Origin: Microbacterium capsulatum | GTDB taxonomy: Bacteria; Actinomycetota; Actinomycetes; Actinomycetales; Microbacteriaceae | Direction of reading: 5' to 3' | Length of the DNA stretch: 64,000 nucleotides | Assembly (NCBI RefSeq): GCF_030865425.1 | Contig: NZ_JAVFCB010000001.1 | Coordinates: 62,001 to 126,000 of the forward strand | Shown here: positions 50,158 through 58,838 of the stretch, piece by piece | Layout: the number at the start of each line of letters is the position of its first letter | How positions within the stretch are numbered: the stretch's first letter is position 1 | Position numbers and translations under genes: made by a program | Notes under the pieces: model-generated | Told to the model about the DNA's origin: nothing | What the model saw: only the letters and a program-made list of their open reading frames with translations | Databases searched by the model: none

Positions 50158-51075
50158 ATGAGCACGTCCGCGCCCCTTCCGCAGTTCGGCCGCTACGCCC
50201 CGCCCACACACACCCTGGTGCACGTGAGCGATCCGCACCTGCTCGCCGGCGGTGCCGCGCTCGGCGGCCGCTTCGACGTGGACCGTGCGCTCGAGCGCAC
50301 GCTTGCCGCCATCGAGAGCGCGGCCGACCGTCCCGACGCGATCGTCGTGACGGGGGATCTGGCCGATCTCGGCGAGCCCGAGGCGTACCGTCGCCTCCGC
50401 ACCGCGGTGGAGCCCGTGGCCGAACGACTCGGCGCACCCGTGATCTGGGTCGCCGGCAACCACGACGAGCGGCCCGCCCTGCGCGAGCATCTGCTCGACG
50501 AGCGCCCGACCGAGGAGCCGATCACCGGGGTGTGGGACCTGAACGGTCTGCGCGTGATCGCCCTGGACTCGACCGTGCCGGGCTGGCACCACGGCGACAT
50601 CGACGCGCATCAGCGCGCCTGGCTCGCCGACCAGCTGCGCGAGCCCGCGCCGCACGGCACCCTGCTCGCCATGCACCACCCGCCGGTGCCCAGTCACGTC
50701 CCGCTCTTCGACATCCTCGAGCTGCGCCACCAGGACGAGCTCGCCGCGATCCTCCGCGGATCCGATGTCCGGGGGATCCTCGCCGGGCATCTGCACTACT
50801 CGCTGCACGCCACGTTCGCCGGGATCCCCGTGAGCGTCGCGTCGGCCACCTGCTACACGATGGACGTCGCGAGCCCCGCCGACCGCGTGAACGGGATGGA
50901 TGCCGCGCAGTCGTTCCAGCTCGTGCACGTGCGCCCGGAGACGATCACGCACACGGTGGTCCCGGTGGTGGAGGCGGAGCCGGTGATGACGTTCAGCCCT
51001 GAATGGGTCGCCCGGATGGCCGCGCTGACCCCGGAGGGACGGCTGGAGGCGTTCTCCCGCAAGCCCGGACGGTGA
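50158..51075 (+). CDS. Metallophosphoesterase, CpdA-like
   Basis: Calcineurin-like phosphoesterase, 305 residues, of the class III cyclic-nucleotide phosphodiesterase group. The dinuclear metal motifs are DPHL (in VHVSDPHLLAGG), GDLADLG, GNHDER, AMHHPP and GHLHYSLH. Rv0805 of M. tuberculosis is a related characterised enzyme that hydrolyses cAMP and other phosphodiesters. The substrate here is not settled. It is monocistronic from a leaderless promoter. Confidence 0.88.
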   Translation: MSTSAPLPQFGRYAPPTHTLVHVSDPHLLAGGAALGGRFDVDRALERTLAAIESAADRPDAIVVTGDLADLGEPEAYRRLRTAVEPVAERLGAPVIWVAGNHDERPALREHLLDERPTEEPITGVWDLNGLRVIALDSTVPGWHHGDIDAHQRAWLADQLREPAPHGTLLAMHHPPVPSHVPLFDILELRHQDELAAILRGSDVRGILAGHLHYSLHATFAGIPVSVASATCYTMDVASPADRVNGMDAAQSFQLVHVRPETITHTVVPVVEAEPVMTFSPEWVARMAALTPEGRLEAFSRKPGR

Positions 51076-51140
51076 CCGCGCGGTGGCTAGGATGGAAGCA
51101 TCCCCCTTCCCTGTCAGCCATCACCCACGAGGATGTGTCC

Positions 51141-52604
51141 ATGGTCGCCGTTGCGCCTGCCGTCACCCGAACCGAAACCGACTCCCTGGGAAGCAAGGAG
51201 ATACCCGCCGACGCGTACTGGGGGATCCACACGCTCCGCGCCGCCGAGAACTTCCCGATCACGAAGCGCCCCATCTCCGTCTACCCGGAGATGATCATCG
51301 CCCTCGCGATGGTCAAGCAGGCGAGCGCCCGGGCGAACAAGGAGATCGGTGTCCTCGACCCGGAGAAGGCCGATCTCATCGACGCCGCCGCGCAGAAGGT
51401 GATCGACGGCGAGTACCACGAGGAGTTTATCGTCGGCGTCATCCAGGGCGGCGCCGGCACCTCGACCAACATGAACGCGAACGAGGTCATCACCAACATC
51501 GCGCTCGAGATCGCCGGCCGGGCGAAGGGCGACTACGCCTTCCTGTCGCCGATCGACCACACCAACCGCAGCCAGTCCACGAACGACGTCTACCCGACCG
51601 CGATCAAGATCGGCCTGTCGCTGACCCTGCGCTCGATGCTCGACGAGCTCGACCACCTGCGTGTCGCATTCCTGGCCAAGGGGCGCGAGTTCCACGACGT
51701 GCTCAAGGTCGGCCGCACCCAGCTCCAGGACGCCGTGCCGATGACCCTCGGCCAGGAGTTCCACGGCTTCGGGGTGACTCTCGGCGAGGACCACGAGCGC
51801 CTCACCGAGAACGCCTCCCTCATGTTCGAGATCAACATGGGCGCCACGGCGATCGGCACCGGCATCACGACCCACCCCGCGTACGCCGCCGCCGTGCTGA
51901 GCCACCTGCGCGACATCACCGGCCTGGACCTGTCGACCGCGAGCGATCTCGTCGAGGCCACCAGCGACACCGGATCCTTCATGTCGTTCTCCTCGTCGCT
52001 CAAGCGCAACGCCATGAAGCTCTCCAAGATCTGCAACGACCTGCGTCTGCTCTCCTCCGGCCCGCAGGCCGGTCTCGGCGAGATCAACCTCCCGGCGATG
52101 CAGGCCGGCTCGAGCATCATGCCCGGCAAGGTCAACCCGGTGATCCCCGAGGTCGTCAACCAGGTGGCCTTCGCGGTCGCAGGATCCGACATGACCGTCA
52201 CGATGGCGGCGGAGGCCGGTCAGCTGCAGCTGAACGCGTTCGAGCCCGTGATCGCGCACTCGATCTTCCAGTCGATCACCTGGATGCGCCAGGCGATGTG
52301 GACGCTGCGGGTGAACTGCGTGGACGGCATCACCGCCAACCGCGACCGTCTGGGCGCCATGGTCGGCTCCTCGGTCGGCGTGATCACCGCGCTCACCCCG
52401 TTCATCGGCTACTCCGCCTCGGCGGCCCTCGCCAAGACCGCGCTGCTGACCAACCGCAACGTCGCCGACCTCGTCGTCGAGGCGGGTCTGATGTCGCGCG
52501 AGGAGGTCACCAAGCAGCTGTCGCCGGCGCGCCTGTCCGGTCTCGAGGCGATCACCGCCGCGATCCCGGTCATCCCGCACAAGGACGTCGACGCCGGGGT
52601 CTGA
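51141..52604 (+). CDS. aspA: Aspartate ammonia-lyase
   Basis: Reversible deamination of aspartate to fumarate and ammonia, 487 residues. It has the fumarase/aspartase signature GSSIMPGKVN (323-332), STNDVYPTAIKIGL, the GRTQLQDAVPMTLGQEF segment and an N-terminal TETDSLGSKEIPADAYWGIHTLRA. The latter, with LQDAVPMT, favours aspartase over fumarase C. It complements the asparaginase at 8755, which would supply aspartate. ATG at 51141 has ACGAGGA upstream, and a TAGGAT hexamer at 51088 may be its -10. Terminator 52617-52650 follows. Confidence 0.93.
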   Translation: MVAVAPAVTRTETDSLGSKEIPADAYWGIHTLRAAENFPITKRPISVYPEMIIALAMVKQASARANKEIGVLDPEKADLIDAAAQKVIDGEYHEEFIVGVIQGGAGTSTNMNANEVITNIALEIAGRAKGDYAFLSPIDHTNRSQSTNDVYPTAIKIGLSLTLRSMLDELDHLRVAFLAKGREFHDVLKVGRTQLQDAVPMTLGQEFHGFGVTLGEDHERLTENASLMFEINMGATAIGTGITTHPAYAAAVLSHLRDITGLDLSTASDLVEATSDTGSFMSFSSSLKRNAMKLSKICNDLRLLSSGPQAGLGEINLPAMQAGSSIMPGKVNPVIPEVVNQVAFAVAGSDMTVTMAAEAGQLQLNAFEPVIAHSIFQSITWMRQAMWTLRVNCVDGITANRDRLGAMVGSSVGVITALTPFIGYSASAALAKTALLTNRNVADLVVEAGLMSREEVTKQLSPARLSGLEAITAAIPVIPHKDVDAGV

Positions 52605-52616
52605 TCCCCTGCCCCC

Positions 52617-52650
52617 GGATGGCCCGTCGCTCCAGAGCGGCGGGCCATCC
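52617..52650 (+). terminator. Hairpin terminator after aspA
   Basis: GGATGGCCCG (52617-52626) pairs with CGGGCCATCC (52641-52650), with an inner CGCT/AGCG pairing, followed by GTCGTCG. Confidence 0.78.
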
Positions 52651-52737
52651 GTCGTCGATGGGGCATTCTCCCTATAGACGCTCAGGCAATTCACAGGATA
52701 GTGTCATCTCGGCATTTTCATTCGACAGGAGGACACC

Positions 52738-53040
52738 ATGACCAACCAGGCTCCCGACGGCGTTCAGACGCCGGCCTACACCCCCGCTCCCGCGTCCGTC
52801 CCCGGCAAGACCCTCGGCATCGTCGCCCTCGTGCTGACGTTCGTCGTGTCGTCCCTGCTCGGCCTCATCCTCGGCTATGTCGCCCGCGGCCAGAGCCGCG
52901 CGGTCGGCTATGACAACACCCCCGCGAAGATCGCGATCATCGCGGGTTGGATCCTGACCGCGCTGGGCGTTCTCGTGGGCATCCTCGTCATCGTCAGCGT
53001 GATGATCGCGGCGAGCCAGGGCGCGGTCTCCGGCAGCTGA
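52738..53040 (+). CDS. DUF4190-type small membrane protein
   Basis: A 100-residue protein with a Pro/Thr/Ala-rich N-terminal 22 residues, then two hydrophobic helices (TLGIVALVLTFVVSSLLGLILGYVARGQSR and KIAIIAGWILTALGVLVGILVIVSVMI). The GxxLGYxARxQ arrangement is that of DUF4190 proteins. Function unknown. ATG at 52738 is preceded by AGGAGG. It is monocistronic between two strong terminators, and its AT-rich upstream region differs from the surrounding sequence. Confidence 0.8.
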   Translation: MTNQAPDGVQTPAYTPAPASVPGKTLGIVALVLTFVVSSLLGLILGYVARGQSRAVGYDNTPAKIAIIAGWILTALGVLVGILVIVSVMIAASQGAVSGS

Positions 53041-53055
53041 GCGCCCGCGCAGGGC

Positions 53056-53088
53056 GGAGGGGCCGGTCCGGGAGGGACCGGCCCCTCC
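53056..53088 (+). terminator. Strong hairpin terminator
   Basis: Perfect 14-bp stem (53056-53069 / 53075-53088) with a five-base loop, followed by GTCGTTCC. Confidence 0.85.
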
Positions 53089-53151
53089 GTCGTTCCCGGT
53101 CGTCGGGGATCCGGGTCGCCCGCGCGGCGGCACCAGGGCTGCGGCGAGCCC

Positions 53152-53157
53152 TAGTCT
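53152..53157 (+). promoter_or_regulatory. -10 element TAGTCT, leaderless start of the PrsW gene
   Basis: TAGTCT, six bases, ATG at 53164. Confidence 0.6.
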
Positions 53158-53163
53158 TCTCCT

Positions 53164-54483
53164 ATGACCTTCGGAGGACACGACGACCCCGCGCAGCAGC
53201 GCCCCGGGTCGGCGCCCGGCGCGCCGCACGCAGCGCCGCAGTACGCGCAGGCGCCGCAGTACGTGCAGCCGCAGGCATATCCGCAGCCCGCCTCCACCCC
53301 GGCGTCGCCGGTGTACGGATCGGTGCTCGCGCAGCGCCCGGAGCACCACGCATCCGAGGCCTGGCACGAGTACCGTCCGCCGGCGCCTGTGGCCGCGGTT
53401 CCGGCCCTCCCCGTGCCGTCGACCAGGGGCCGGCACGCGTCCGTGTGGATCTTCGGCGTGCTCGGGTTCCTGCTGATCGGGCTCATCGCCTACTTCGTGT
53501 GGGCGCTCGGCGTCGCGGCATCCGGGATCGGCATGGTGCTCGCCCTCGTCCCGCTCACGATCGTGTTCTTCGGCGTGTTCTTCATCGACCGCTGGGAGCC
53601 GGAGCCCAGGTCGCTCGTGGCCTTCGCGATCGGATGGGGTGCGATCGCCTCGGTCGGGATCGCGCTGCTCGTCGATCTCGGCCTCACCCTCGTCTTCGGG
53701 CACCGGGACGACGCGCTGCAGGGCGTGATCCAGGCGCCGCTCGTGGAGGAGACGGCGAAGGGGTTCGGGGTGTTCCTCGTCTTCCTGATCGCGCGCCGCG
53801 CCTTCGACGGCCCGATCGACGGCGTCGTGTACGGCGCTCTGGTCGGCGCAGGGTTCGCGTTCACCGAGAACATCCAGTACTTCGCGGTCAACCTCATCGA
53901 GGGCGGCGCGGCGCAGCTCACAGTTACGTTCGTGATGCGAGGACTTCTCTCGCCGTTCGCGCACGCGATGTTCACGTCGGTCACCGGCGTCGCGATCGGT
54001 CTGGCGGCGCGGCGCGGAGCCTCCGCAGGCAGGGCGCTCGGCTTCGGTGCGATCGGCCTCGTCGGTGCGGTCGCGCTGCACGCGCTGTGGAACGGCTCCG
54101 CCACGTTCGGCAACTTCTTCGTCCTGTACCTGGTGCTGCAGGTGCCGCTGTTCGTCGGCTTCATCATCGGGGTGGTCCTGCTCCGCAAGGAGGAGGCGCG
54201 GCTCACGTTCGCGCGGCTCAGCGACTACGCGGCCGCGGGATGGTTCACCCCGCAGGAGGTCTCGATGCTCGCGACCGGCGCGGGCCGTCGCGCCGGCATG
54301 CAGTGGGCGGCGACGCTCCGCGGCGATCGGCGGCCGATCATGCGGGGGTTCATCAAGGACGCCACGACGCTGGCCGCGGTCCGTCAGCGGATCATCACCG
54401 GCCGGGACCCGCTCGCCGCGCAGGACGAGCAGACCCTGCTGCAGCGCACCCACGCGGCGCGCGACGCCCTGCTGTCGATCTGA
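53164..54483 (+). CDS. PrsW-family intramembrane metalloprotease
   Basis: A 439-residue protein with a disordered Gln/Pro/Tyr-rich N-terminal 85 residues (cytosolic), then about eight membrane helices. PrsW/CAAX-type motifs are present: EETAK with E195-E196, FAFTENIQY, the HAMFT histidine in SPFAHAMFTSV and ALHALWNGS. B. subtilis PrsW cleaves the anti-sigma factor RsiW; the substrate here is unknown. The C-terminal soluble tail of about 90 residues is unusual. It is leaderless and is followed by palindromic repeats. Confidence 0.88.
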   Translation: MTFGGHDDPAQQRPGSAPGAPHAAPQYAQAPQYVQPQAYPQPASTPASPVYGSVLAQRPEHHASEAWHEYRPPAPVAAVPALPVPSTRGRHASVWIFGVLGFLLIGLIAYFVWALGVAASGIGMVLALVPLTIVFFGVFFIDRWEPEPRSLVAFAIGWGAIASVGIALLVDLGLTLVFGHRDDALQGVIQAPLVEETAKGFGVFLVFLIARRAFDGPIDGVVYGALVGAGFAFTENIQYFAVNLIEGGAAQLTVTFVMRGLLSPFAHAMFTSVTGVAIGLAARRGASAGRALGFGAIGLVGAVALHALWNGSATFGNFFVLYLVLQVPLFVGFIIGVVLLRKEEARLTFARLSDYAAAGWFTPQEVSMLATGAGRRAGMQWAATLRGDRRPIMRGFIKDATTLAAVRQRIITGRDPLAAQDEQTLLQRTHAARDALLSI

Positions 54484-54533
54484 GGCGCACAGGGGAGGTT
54501 TCGACCCGCGCCGCTTCGCGGTGCTCGCTCAAC

Positions 54534-54591
54534 CTTGCTACGACGAAGGCTCAACCCCGCCTTCGGCGACATTGAGCCTTTGCGTAGCAAG
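54534..54591. repeat. REP-like hairpin after the PrsW gene
   Basis: CTTGCTACG-N3-AAGGCTCAA (54534-54554) pairs with TTGAGCCTT-N2-CGTAGCAAG (54572-54591). The preceding 54498-54533 (GGTTTCGACCC ... GCTCGCTCAACC) is of the same repeat style. Confidence 0.7.
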
Positions 54592-54643
54592 ACTCAGCGC
54601 CCGGGGCTGCGGCGATGCCTGCGAGTCCTACCGGGCGCTGAGT
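54592..54643. repeat. Second palindrome of the same intergenic block
   Basis: Perfect 13-bp arms ACTCAGCGCCCGG (54592-54604) and its complement (54631-54643), directly adjoining the first hairpin. The 305-base gap 54484-54788 holds these repeats and no gene. Confidence 0.72.
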
Positions 54644-54788
54644 TGATCTTTGATCTGGTATCAGCCTGCACCCGGGCCGCGGGGATGTCAAGGATCCGCT
54701 CCGGGGATCCAGACGGATCGCGTCGTGTTCGCCCTCGGCACAGCCGCTCGCGTTGACCACCGCGGGCGGGGTCGGGTTGTATGGAGTC

Positions 54789-55157
54789 ATGACTGAGCGC
54801 ACCAAGCCCGAGTTCGACGCCCCCACCGGCCCCGCCCCCACGGAGCTCGTGATCCGCGACCTCATCGAGGGGACCGGCGACGAGGCCAAGCCCGGCGACA
54901 CCGTGACCGTGCACTACGCGGGTGTCGAGCACGACTCCGGCGAGGAGTTCGACTCCTCCTGGGGTCGCGGCGAGACCATCCAGTTCCCGCTGCGCGGCCT
55001 GATCCAGGGCTGGCAGGAGGGCATCCCCGGCATGAAGGTCGGCGGACGCCGCGAGCTGACCATCCCGCCGCGCCTGGCCTACGGCCCTGCGGGTTCCGGC
55101 CACTTCCTCGGTGGCAAGACCCTCATCTTCATCATCGATCTCGTCGCCGTCGGCTGA
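54789..55157 (+). CDS. FKBP-type peptidyl-prolyl isomerase
   Basis: Cytosolic single-domain FKBP, 122 residues. It has active-site segments VHYAGVEHDSGEEFDSSWGRGE, FPLRGLIQGWQEGIPGMKVGGRREL and PPRLAYGPAG. ATG at 54789 is taken as the start; an in-frame ATG at 54753 would add 12 residues without family similarity. It is distinct from the larger lipoprotein FKBP at 11290. Confidence 0.93.
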   Translation: MTERTKPEFDAPTGPAPTELVIRDLIEGTGDEAKPGDTVTVHYAGVEHDSGEEFDSSWGRGETIQFPLRGLIQGWQEGIPGMKVGGRRELTIPPRLAYGPAGSGHFLGGKTLIFIIDLVAVG

Positions 55158-55168
55158 CGAACCGATCC

Positions 55169-55198
55169 CGAAGGCCCCGTCCGCGGACGGGGCCTTCG
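55169..55198 (+). terminator. Hairpin terminator after FKBP
   Basis: Perfect 14-bp stem (55169-55182 / 55185-55198) with a two-base loop, followed by TCGTG. Confidence 0.85.
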
Positions 55199-55247
55199 TC
55201 GTGTCGGGGAGGATCCCGAAAAAAGTTCGGCGAATCGGGAATGTATT

Positions 55248-55257
55248 CATGCGCATG
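55248..55257. promoter_or_regulatory. CATGCGCATG palindrome upstream of the yceI gene
   Basis: Perfect 10-bp palindrome in a short AT-richer stretch, 62 bases before the yceI-like start. It is a possible MarR-type operator, as YceI genes often carry such sites; no regulator is adjacent. Confidence 0.3.
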
Positions 55258-55319
55258 TAAGTTGGATCATGATGTCGCCGCACGAGCGGTGGCCCCGAAC
55301 TTCCCCACGAGGAGCAGAC

Positions 55320-55868
55320 ATGAGCATCGACGTCCCCGGTTACCGCGCTGGCACCTGGATCCTGGACCCGTCCCACAGCGAGGTCACCTTCAGCGTCCGC
55401 CACATGATGATCTCGAAGGTCCGCGGCACCTTCGGTGTGAAGAGCGCCACCCTGATCGCCCCGGAGAACCCGCTCGAGGCCCGCGTCGAGGCGAGCGTCG
55501 ACGTCACCTCGCTCGACACCGGTGACGCCGGCCGCAACGGCCACCTGATGTCGGCCGATTTCTTCGACGCCGAGACCTACCCGACCATGGACTTCGCCTC
55601 GACCGGAGCCCGCATCGAGGGCGGCGACTTCTACGTGGACGGCGACCTCACCATCCACGGCGTGACCAAGCCGGTCACCTTCGAGCTCGACTTCGGCGGC
55701 TTCGGTGCCGACCCGCACGGCAACTACAAGGCCGGTGCCTCGGCGAAGGCCGTCATCAACCGCGAGGACTTCGGCCTCACCTGGAACGCCGCGCTCGAGA
55801 CCGGTGGCGTGCTCGTCGGCAAGGACGTCACGATCACCCTCGACCTGCAGGGCGCGCTGCAGGCGTAA
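55320..55868 (+). CDS. YceI family lipid-binding protein
   Basis: A 182-residue lipocalin-like beta-barrel of the YceI family, which binds polyisoprenoid or other lipids. Signature stretches are GTWILDPSHSEVTFSVRHMMISKVRGTF, SADFFDAETYPTMDFAST, GDLTIHGVTKPVTFELDF and NREDFGLTWNAALETGGVLVGKDVTI. No signal peptide, so it is cytosolic here, unlike E. coli YceI. ATG at 55320 follows a GAGGAG site. It ends in terminator 55882-55919. Confidence 0.9.
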   Translation: MSIDVPGYRAGTWILDPSHSEVTFSVRHMMISKVRGTFGVKSATLIAPENPLEARVEASVDVTSLDTGDAGRNGHLMSADFFDAETYPTMDFASTGARIEGGDFYVDGDLTIHGVTKPVTFELDFGGFGADPHGNYKAGASAKAVINREDFGLTWNAALETGGVLVGKDVTITLDLQGALQA

Positions 55869-55881
55869 GCCTCAGGCTGTC

Positions 55882-55919
55882 CGAAGGGCGGGTGCTGCTG
55901 CGGCGGCGCCCGCCCTTCG
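55882..55919 (+). terminator. Hairpin terminator after the yceI gene
   Basis: CGAAGGGCGGG (55882-55892) pairs with 55909-55919, followed by TCGTCC. Confidence 0.75.
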
Positions 55920-55976
55920 TCGTCCCCGTCGGGCGCATGCGCATCGCGCGGGGCCGGGCTCCCGGTCGCGATCCGC

Positions 55977-56864
55977 TCAGGCGGCGGCGCCGAGCCGGGA
56001 TCCGACCGCGCGCAGCGCGACGGTCGCCCAGGTGCGGAACGGCCGCCACGCCTCGGCGATCCGCTCCAGTTCCGCGTCGCCGGGGGAGTGGTCGAGGCCG
56101 TAGAGCTCCTGCACCGCCGCGCGGGTGTGATCCTCCTGCGTCGACAGCACGTCGGTGAAGCCGCACGCGCGGATCACGATCAGTGCGCTGTAGAACGGGC
56201 CGATCCCGGGAAGGCGCTGCGCGTCGAGCAGGGCCTCCTCGGGCGTCATCGCGGCGAGGCGGGAGACGTCGAGCTGCCCGTCGAGGGCGGCGCGGGCGAT
56301 CGCGTGCAGGCGGGGGATCCGGTCGGCGGGCAGTCCCGGGAAGGCGTCGATGCGCAGCAGCTGCTCGGGCAGCGGCAGGGCGGCCTCGGTGCGTCCGGCG
56401 ACGTCGAAGACCCTGCCGTGCTCCTGGGAGAGGCGCTGCCGCAGGGCGATGCCCTGGTGCCGCGCCCTGCGTGCGGAGAGCGTCGCCCACACGGCCGCCT
56501 CGTACGGACTGTAGAAGTTCGACGGCCGGAAGCCGGGGGCGGCGGCGTGCACCCGTGCGAGCACCGGATCCGCAGCGCACACGGCCGCCCATGCATCGCC
56601 GTCGTGATCCGCCGAGACGACCCGGGCGACCTGCGCCGCGATCGCGTCGAGATCCCCCGCGCCCTGAACGGTCAGCGCGAGGGCGTCCCCCTGCTGGCGC
56701 ACCTCGACGCCGACCTGCTCATCCAGCGCGTCGGTGCAGAACGCCAGCCTCATGACGCCGTCGAAGGAGGACTCGTCGCGGTGGCCGAACCCCATGAGTG
56801 CGACCTCGCGGAGGTCGTACGGCCCGATGAGGGGCAGCGTGGTCGTGCGGGCGGTGGTGCTCAT
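55977..56864 (-). CDS. AlkA-like DNA-3-methyladenine glycosylase
   Basis: Helix-hairpin-helix base-excision glycosylase of the AlkA type, 295 residues. The HhH motif QRLPGIGPFYSALIVIRACGF and downstream VLSTQEDHTRAAVQELYGL form the GPD-like core, although the aspartate position is less canonical than in AlkA. The N-terminal TBP-like domain starts YDLREVALMGFGHRDESSFDGVMRLAF. It removes alkylated purines by inference from family. ATG at 56864; the long upstream gap holds a large palindrome. Confidence 0.82.
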   Translation of the reverse strand: MSTTARTTTLPLIGPYDLREVALMGFGHRDESSFDGVMRLAFCTDALDEQVGVEVRQQGDALALTVQGAGDLDAIAAQVARVVSADHDGDAWAAVCAADPVLARVHAAAPGFRPSNFYSPYEAAVWATLSARRARHQGIALRQRLSQEHGRVFDVAGRTEAALPLPEQLLRIDAFPGLPADRIPRLHAIARAALDGQLDVSRLAAMTPEEALLDAQRLPGIGPFYSALIVIRACGFTDVLSTQEDHTRAAVQELYGLDHSPGDAELERIAEAWRPFRTWATVALRAVGSRLGAAA

Positions 56865-56917
56865 GCGCTCACTCTGCCCCGGGCCACCGACATCGCATCG
56901 GCGGAAGCTGTTCCGTC

Positions 56918-57005
56918 GTCGGAAAACGGAGAGCGAGTCGGCGTGTCGGGCGCTCCGCGCCCGGCGACGCGCCGAGGCGGGTCCGTCGGCTCTCCGTTTT
57001 CCGAC
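56918..57005. repeat. Long inverted-repeat element
   Basis: Perfect 17-bp arms GTCGGAAAACGGAGAGC (56918-56934) and its complement (56989-57005) enclose 54 bases that hold their own GGGCGC/GCGCCC hairpin near 56948-56963. It is a MITE- or REP-like non-coding element, lying between two minus-strand genes. Confidence 0.8.
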
Positions 57006-57086
57006 CGGGCGGCGACGAGCGACGGCGCGCTGCAACGGCGCGCTGCGACGGCGCGGGGCCGAGCGACAGTGCGTGGCGAGCCGCGC

Positions 57087-58367
57087 TCAGGGCTCGGGAT
57101 GATCGGCGTCGTACGTGCGGAAGCGCGGGCTCATCCGCACGAACAGCGCCACCAGGGCGATCACCAGCAGTCCGCCGAGCAGTGGCGGGAACCAGAGCGC
57201 GGTGAACGACGCCAGCGCGCCCGCGTACAGCGCGCCCAGCCGCGGCCCGCCGGCCACGACGATGATGAAGACGCCCTGCAGGCGGCCGCGCATGGCGTCC
57301 GGCACCGCGGCCTGCATCATCGTGTTGCGGTAGATCGAGCTGACGTTGTCGGCCGCGCCGGACAGCGCGAGCGCGACGCAGGCGAGGGCGATCAGCAGCA
57401 CGTCCGGGGAGGATGCCGTCGCCGAGCTCGACCCGACGCCGGTGAGCAGCACCGCACCGAACAGGACGATCACGCCGCCGTACGCCTGCACGGCCCAGGC
57501 GATGCCGCGTCCGTGCCAGCGGTAGTGCACGATCCGCCCGGAGAACAGACTGGACAGGAACGTCCCCGCCGCGACGGCGGCGGTGAGCAGGCCGGTCGTC
57601 ACCGCCCCGCCGCCCAGGATCACCGTGCCGAGCGCCGGGAACAGCACGAGCGGCTGGCCGAACGTCATGGCGCAGATGTCCAGGACGTACTGCATCCGGA
57701 TGTTGCCCGCCCGGCGCAGGAACCGCGCCCCGTCGACGAGCGAGGCGAGCCCGGGCCGCACGATCTCGCCCTCCGGCCGCAGTGCCGGCAGCGTCCACAG
57801 TCCGAGGAACATCGACAGCATCAGGACGACGTCGATCGTGTAGGTCCAGCCGTAGCCGGTGAGGGCGACGAGCAGGCCCGCCAGCGCGGGGCCGACCATC
57901 ACGGTCATGCCGAAGGCGACGCCGTTCAGGGCGGACGCGGGGGCGAGCATCTCCCGGGGGAGCAGTCGCGGCACGATCGCGGTCCGGGTGGCCATGCCGA
58001 CCGAGTTCGCCGCCGCGACGATCATGCTGAGCGCGTACAGCCACCAGATCGTCACGGTGTGCGTCCACGTGAGTGCGACCAGCGACCCGGTCGCGACGAA
58101 CGCCACGACGGCGGCGATGAGCGCGACGCGACGGCGGTCGAAGGCGTCCGCGAGCATGCCGCCGTAGAGGCCGGCGAGGATCATCGGAACCAGCCCTGCC
58201 ACGGCGATCATGGACACCGCGAACGTGCTCCCGGTCAGGAAGAAGACGTGGAGCATGACGGTGACCACCGTGAGCTGCCCGCCGATGCCGCTGAGGGTGG
58301 ATCCGATCCACATCCGGGCGAACGCGGGACTCTGCCGCAACGGTCTCAGGTCGATCAGGTGGCCCAC
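57087..58367 (-). CDS. MFS transporter (enterobactin exporter EntS-like)
   Basis: Major facilitator of 426 residues with about 12 helices. It starts [33 protein letters not shown], the typical N-terminal signature of the MFS_3/EntS-like exporters, with [18 protein letters not shown] as the conserved loop 2-3 motif. The cargo is unknown. GTG at 58367 lies six bases after TACGCT, so the mRNA is probably leaderless. It is divergent from rpsO. Confidence 0.87.
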   Translation of the reverse strand: MGHLIDLRPLRQSPAFARMWIGSTLSGIGGQLTVVTVMLHVFFLTGSTFAVSMIAVAGLVPMILAGLYGGMLADAFDRRRVALIAAVVAFVATGSLVALTWTHTVTIWWLYALSMIVAAANSVGMATRTAIVPRLLPREMLAPASALNGVAFGMTVMVGPALAGLLVALTGYGWTYTIDVVLMLSMFLGLWTLPALRPEGEIVRPGLASLVDGARFLRRAGNIRMQYVLDICAMTFGQPLVLFPALGTVILGGGAVTTGLLTAAVAAGTFLSSLFSGRIVHYRWHGRGIAWAVQAYGGVIVLFGAVLLTGVGSSSATASSPDVLLIALACVALALSGAADNVSSIYRNTMMQAAVPDAMRGRLQGVFIIVVAGGPRLGALYAGALASFTALWFPPLLGGLLVIALVALFVRMSPRFRTYDADHPEP

Positions 58368-58373
58368 CCGTCG

Positions 58374-58379
58374 AGCGTA
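58374..58379 (-). promoter_or_regulatory. -10 element TACGCT, leaderless start of the MFS gene
   Basis: Minus-strand TACGCT, six bases, GTG at 58367. Confidence 0.6.
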
Positions 58380-58433
58380 TCGGTGCGGAAACGGGCGGGA
58401 TCCCGGGCGGCGCGGGAACGCTGCAGGGACTGA

Positions 58434-58439
58434 TAGACT
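58434..58439 (+). promoter_or_regulatory. -10 element TAGACT of rpsO
   Basis: TAGACT gives an rpsO leader of about 80 bases, long enough for S15 autoregulation as known in other bacteria (inference). Confidence 0.5.
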
Positions 58440-58528
58440 TGTGCGGTTGCCGTTCGATCGGCCGCGGAGAAAGAGAGCCCACGCATCCGGCGTCGGGCAC
58501 CGCGCAGCAAAGAGGAAGGGGATCACCT

Positions 58529-58798
58529 ATGGCACTGGATGCAGACGTCAAGAAGGCGATCATCGAAGAGTACGCGACGCACCCCGGTGACACCGGATCC
58601 CCCGAGGTGCAGGTTGCGATGCTGACGCAGCGCATCAAGGACCTCACCGAGCACCTCAAGGAGCACAAGCACGACCACCACTCGCGTCGTGGCCTGTTCC
58701 TGCTCGTCGGTCAGCGCCGTCGTCTGCTCGGCTACCTCCAGGACATCGACATCGAGCGGTACCGCTCGCTGATCGAGCGTCTCGGTCTCCGCCGCTAA
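58529..58798 (+). CDS. rpsO: 30S ribosomal protein S15
   Basis: Primary 16S rRNA-binding protein of the 30S subunit, 89 residues, a normal length. [39 protein letters not shown] and the C-terminal [27 protein letters not shown] are canonical. ATG at 58529 has AGAGGAAGGGG upstream. It is followed by a terminator. The pnp gene that often follows rpsO is not here. Confidence 0.98.
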   Translation: MALDADVKKAIIEEYATHPGDTGSPEVQVAMLTQRIKDLTEHLKEHKHDHHSRRGLFLLVGQRRRLLGYLQDIDIERYRSLIERLGLRR

Positions 58799-58838
58799 GC
58801 AGAGCAACCCAGCGTTCAATCGCGCAGAACATTCTTGC

